DNA of 64,000 bases from CBDHDJ01 sp965261645. Lineage in GTDB: Bacteria; Pseudomonadota; Alphaproteobacteria; SHVV01. The position numbers and the translations under genes were made by a program. The stretch spans positions 930,001 through 994,000 of the forward strand of contig CBDHDJ010000004.1 of NCBI GenBank assembly GCA_965261645.1, written 5' to 3'. Positions 61,677-64,000 of the stretch are shown one piece after another; position 1 is the first letter of the stretch; each line of letters opens with the position of its first letter. Under the pieces are notes generated by a model. That model had not been told where the DNA came from, made no database searches, and saw only the letters and a program-made list of their open reading frames with translations.

Positions 61677-62945
61677 TTACAACGTCCAGTAGCGCAACTG
61701 ACCGGGGCGATCGTGCCCCCGCCACAGGCCCTTGATGTCGGCGATGAGGCCGCCGGGAGCGACGAGGGACCTCAAGCGCTCAGGCGTCAAGGCCCGATAG
61801 GGTGCGTGGGCAACGGCGCCGACCAGACAGCCGTAGGGGCCTAACGAATCGAGTTCGGTCTTGAGATCGAGGCCGTAAAGCATCGCCGCCTCGCGCCCAT
61901 CCGCGATCGGATCGTGCACGTCCACCTCGTGGCCGCGCGCCCTGAGGCCGGCGATGACGTCCACCACCTTGCTGTTGCGCAGATCGGGCATGTTCTCCTT
62001 GAAGGTCACGCCGAGGACGAGGATCGAGGTCGGCGCTGGCAGGAGCGCAGCAATTCGCTCGGCGATATAAGTGCCCATGGCGTCGTTTATGCGCCGCCCG
62101 GCAAGAACCACCGTGGGCTCGTGCCCCATCGTCTGGGCACCGTGGGCGAGATAGTAGGGATCGACGCCGATGCAGTGGCCGCCCACGAGTCCGGGCGCGA
62201 AGGGCAGGAAGTTCCATTTGGTGGCCGCCGCCTCCAGCACGTCGTGGACCGAGAGGCCGTAGTTCTGCAGGATCATCGCCACCTCGTTGACGAAGGCGAT
62301 GTTGATGTCGCGTTGGGCGTTTTCGATCACCTTGGCGGCCTCGGCCGTCTTGATGTCGCGCGCGACGAACACATTGCCGCCGGTGATGGCGCCATAGAGC
62401 TCCTTCAACCGCACAGTGACCTCGGGCGTCTGCCCGGCCACGACTTTGGTGATCTTGTCGACGGTATGGTCGCGATCGCCGGGATTGACGCGCTCGGGCG
62501 AGTAGCCGAGGAAGAAATCACGGCCGCAGGCCAGGCCCGAGGTCCGCTCGAGGGCCGGGGCGCAGACCTCCTCCGTGACGCCGGGATAGACCGTGCTCTC
62601 GAACGCCACGATGGCGCCGCGGGCGAGCACCGAGCCCACGATATCGCACGCGCCGAGCAGGGGGCGGAGATCGGGCTTGTTCTCGTCGTCGACCGGTGTC
62701 GGCACCGTGACGATGAAGATGTCCGAGCCCGCCATGGCGCCGGCCTCGGCGCTATAGGTGAGACGGGTATCGGCAAGCGCGGCCGGTTCTATTTCGCCGG
62801 TCCGGTCCCGGCCCGCCTCGAGCTCGGCGATGCGCGTGGCGTCAATATCGAAGCCGGTGACCGGATAGTGGCGCGCCAGCATGATCGACAACGGCAGACC
62901 GACATAACCGAGGCCGACAACGGAAAGGCGAGGTGGTTCTGCCAT
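61677..62945 (-). CDS. UDP-sugar (UDP-HexNAc type) 6-dehydrogenase, TviB/WbpA family
   Basis: 422 residues. NAD site LSVVGLGYVGLPLSIMLARH, VTVPTPVDDENKPDLRPL, VAFESTVYPGVTEEVCAPAL, FFLGYSPERVNPGDRDHTVD, the catalytic Cys in LVGGHCIGVDPYYLAHGAQT, and TFKENMPDLRNSKVVDVI. It oxidises a UDP-sugar at C6 to the uronic acid with two NAD+. The GYSPERVNPGD and GGHCIGVDPYYL forms are those of UDP-N-acetylhexosamine dehydrogenases (WbpA, TviB) rather than UDP-glucose ones. It follows the sqdB gene by 33 bp on the same strand, so an envelope polysaccharide or glycolipid locus continues beyond the window. Confidence 0.92.
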   Translation of the reverse strand: MAEPPRLSVVGLGYVGLPLSIMLARHYPVTGFDIDATRIAELEAGRDRTGEIEPAALADTRLTYSAEAGAMAGSDIFIVTVPTPVDDENKPDLRPLLGACDIVGSVLARGAIVAFESTVYPGVTEEVCAPALERTSGLACGRDFFLGYSPERVNPGDRDHTVDKITKVVAGQTPEVTVRLKELYGAITGGNVFVARDIKTAEAAKVIENAQRDINIAFVNEVAMILQNYGLSVHDVLEAAATKWNFLPFAPGLVGGHCIGVDPYYLAHGAQTMGHEPTVVLAGRRINDAMGTYIAERIAALLPAPTSILVLGVTFKENMPDLRNSKVVDVIAGLRARGHEVDVHDPIADGREAAMLYGLDLKTELDSLGPYGCLVGAVAHAPYRALTPERLRSLVAPGGLIADIKGLWRGHDRPGQLRYWTL

Positions 62946-62978
62946 GACGATCAGCGCGAGCCGGCGGCGAGACCCCGC

Positions 62979-64000
62979 TCAGGGCAGCGGCTCCTCGCCA
63001 CCGATCCAGCGAATGGTCGGCATCATCGCCTCGGCGTTCACATGCGTGCTATTGGCCTGCGCCCGCGCCAGCATGGAATCGAGCACCGCATCGGTCAGCA
63101 AGTGGGGATCGAGGCCAAGCTCGGTGAGTTTCGAGTGCTTCGCGTTGTAGTAGTGCTCCTCGAGCTCGACGCGCGGATTGTCGACATGCTGGACATCGAC
63201 AGCCATGCCCGCGCGACGACCCGCGGCCACCACTTACTCGGCGAGCTCGTTCACCGAGAACTGCTCGGTGAACTGGTTGAAGACGCGATAGTCGCCGGGA
63301 TCGGCGGGATGGCGGACGGCGAGGTCGACGCATTGCAGCGTGTCGCGGATGTTCAGGAACCCCCGTGTCTGGCCGCCCTGGCCGTAAACGGTGAGCGGCA
63401 TGCCGAGCGTGGCCTGAACGACGAAGCGATTGATGACGGTGCCGAATACGTGGTCGTAGTGGAAAGAGGTACCGAACGCGGGATCGAGTTCGGTCTCGGC
63501 GGTGTCGATGCCATAGACGACGCCCTGGTTGAGGTCGGTGACCCTGAGCCCCCACATGCGGCAGGCGAAGTGGATGTTGTTCGAATCGTGCACCTTGGAG
63601 AGGTGGTAGAAGCTGCCCGGCTGTTTGGGATAGAGCACGGTGTCGTTGCGTCCATTGTGCTCGATGGTGATGTAGCCCTCCTCGATATCGATGTTGGGCG
63701 TGCCGTACTCTCCCATCGTGCCGAGCTTGACGAGGTGCGCGCCCGGGCAGTGCCGGCGCATGGCGAACAGCACATTCAAGGTGCCGGTGATGTTGTTCAC
63801 CTGGGTCAACACGGCGGTCTCGCGGCTCTGCATCGAATAGGGCGCCGAAGGTTGTTCGGCATAGTGCACGACGGCGTCGGGCTTCACGTCCTCGAACAGG
63901 TTGTAGGCGAAGCGATGGTTGGTGAGATCGCCCACGCGCAGGTGAACCGCCTTGCCGGTGAGTTCCTGCCAATGCTTGATGCGCCGGTGCAAGGGCGGCA
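62979..64000 (-). pseudogene. sqdB: UDP-sulfoquinovose synthase, partial at the window edge, with an in-frame stop
   Basis: The open frame enters at the window edge (PLHRRIKHW), so the N-terminus with the NAD fold is outside. SqdB features: VVHYAEQPSAPYSMQSRETA (Rossmann/active-site region), LVKLGTMGEYGTPNIDIEEG, the catalytic Tyr-Lys equivalent in SFYHLSKVHDSNNIHFACR and GQGGQTRGFLNIRDTLQCVD. After NQFTEQFSVNELAE there is a TAA at 63234-63236. The same frame then continues VVAAGRRAGMAVDVQHVDNP and EEHYYNAKHSKLTELGL to the natural end at 62979. SqdB normally has a Leu at this position, and TTA to TAA is one base. It makes UDP-sulfoquinovose for the sulfolipid SQDG. Confidence 0.88.

Overview
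The window is high-GC DNA that reads as an alphaproteobacterium, possibly near Rhodospirillales (the class is well supported, the order is a guess). The markers are a hemC-hemD-mitofilin-hemY cluster (the COG4223 mitofilin family is an alphaproteobacterial trait), a DUF1674/SdhAF4 protein, an rsmB-rpe-heparinase II/III run, and tsaD and gpsA in a conserved block. Several genes carry single-base frameshifts. These could be genuine decay or draft-assembly error, and I cannot separate the two from sequence alone.

Region 1 (1-14,500): a luciferase-like oxidoreductase cut by the window edge, a frameshifted TPR-methyltransferase, a PQQ-type sorbosone dehydrogenase, a class I amidotransferase, and a minus-strand acyl-CoA operon (acyl-CoA dehydrogenase, two-subunit class I CoA-transferase-like pair, CaiB/BaiF CoA-transferase, small exported protein). 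An FprA-type ferredoxin-NADP reductase then stands directly upstream of korA-korB, suggesting ferredoxin-NADP(H) exchange coupled to 2-oxoglutarate oxidation. An HtrA/PDZ protein without the usual catalytic His and Asp closes the region.

Region 2 (14,600-30,700): an accessory island. Two closely similar Rieske oxygenase alpha subunits flank a dienelactone hydrolase-like gene and a TorT-like periplasmic binding protein gene. The TorT-like gene is split by a ~2.7 kb IS1380-type element that carries an ST7-like TPR passenger gene. Next come a CoA-transferase family III protein resembling 2-methylfumaryl-CoA isomerase and a seven-PAS membrane histidine kinase gene. That kinase gene is broken by an IS256-family element, an IS1182-family element and three frameshifts. 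For all three insertions, removing the element and one copy of the short target duplication restores a sensible reading frame.

Region 3 (30,700-44,700): catabolic and transport genes. These are an SLC13-type permease, two tandem CoxL/XdhB-like molybdopterin subunits with a DUF4202 protein and a rhodanese protein, an aldolase-amidase-oxidoreductase run, an isochorismatase-like hydrolase, a small secreted unknown, a GMC oxidoreductase, and a tRNA-Thr(CGT) at the boundary.

Region 4 (44,900-64,000): mostly core genes: haem synthesis with a Mic60/mitofilin homologue, tsaD, a fatty acid desaturase, gpsA, an EVE-domain protein, a Rieske ferredoxin-like protein, acetyl-CoA synthetase, a TauE/SafE permease, rsmB, rpe and a heparinase-like protein. 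A sugar-nucleotide dehydrogenase and a UDP-sulfoquinovose synthase (sqdB) with an in-frame stop end the window. Decay marks also occur here: an htpX with the whole catalytic domain missing, a shortened nuclease, and a remnant of a monooxygenase gene with ACG where its start should be. No CRISPR array, phage or complete defence system was seen.
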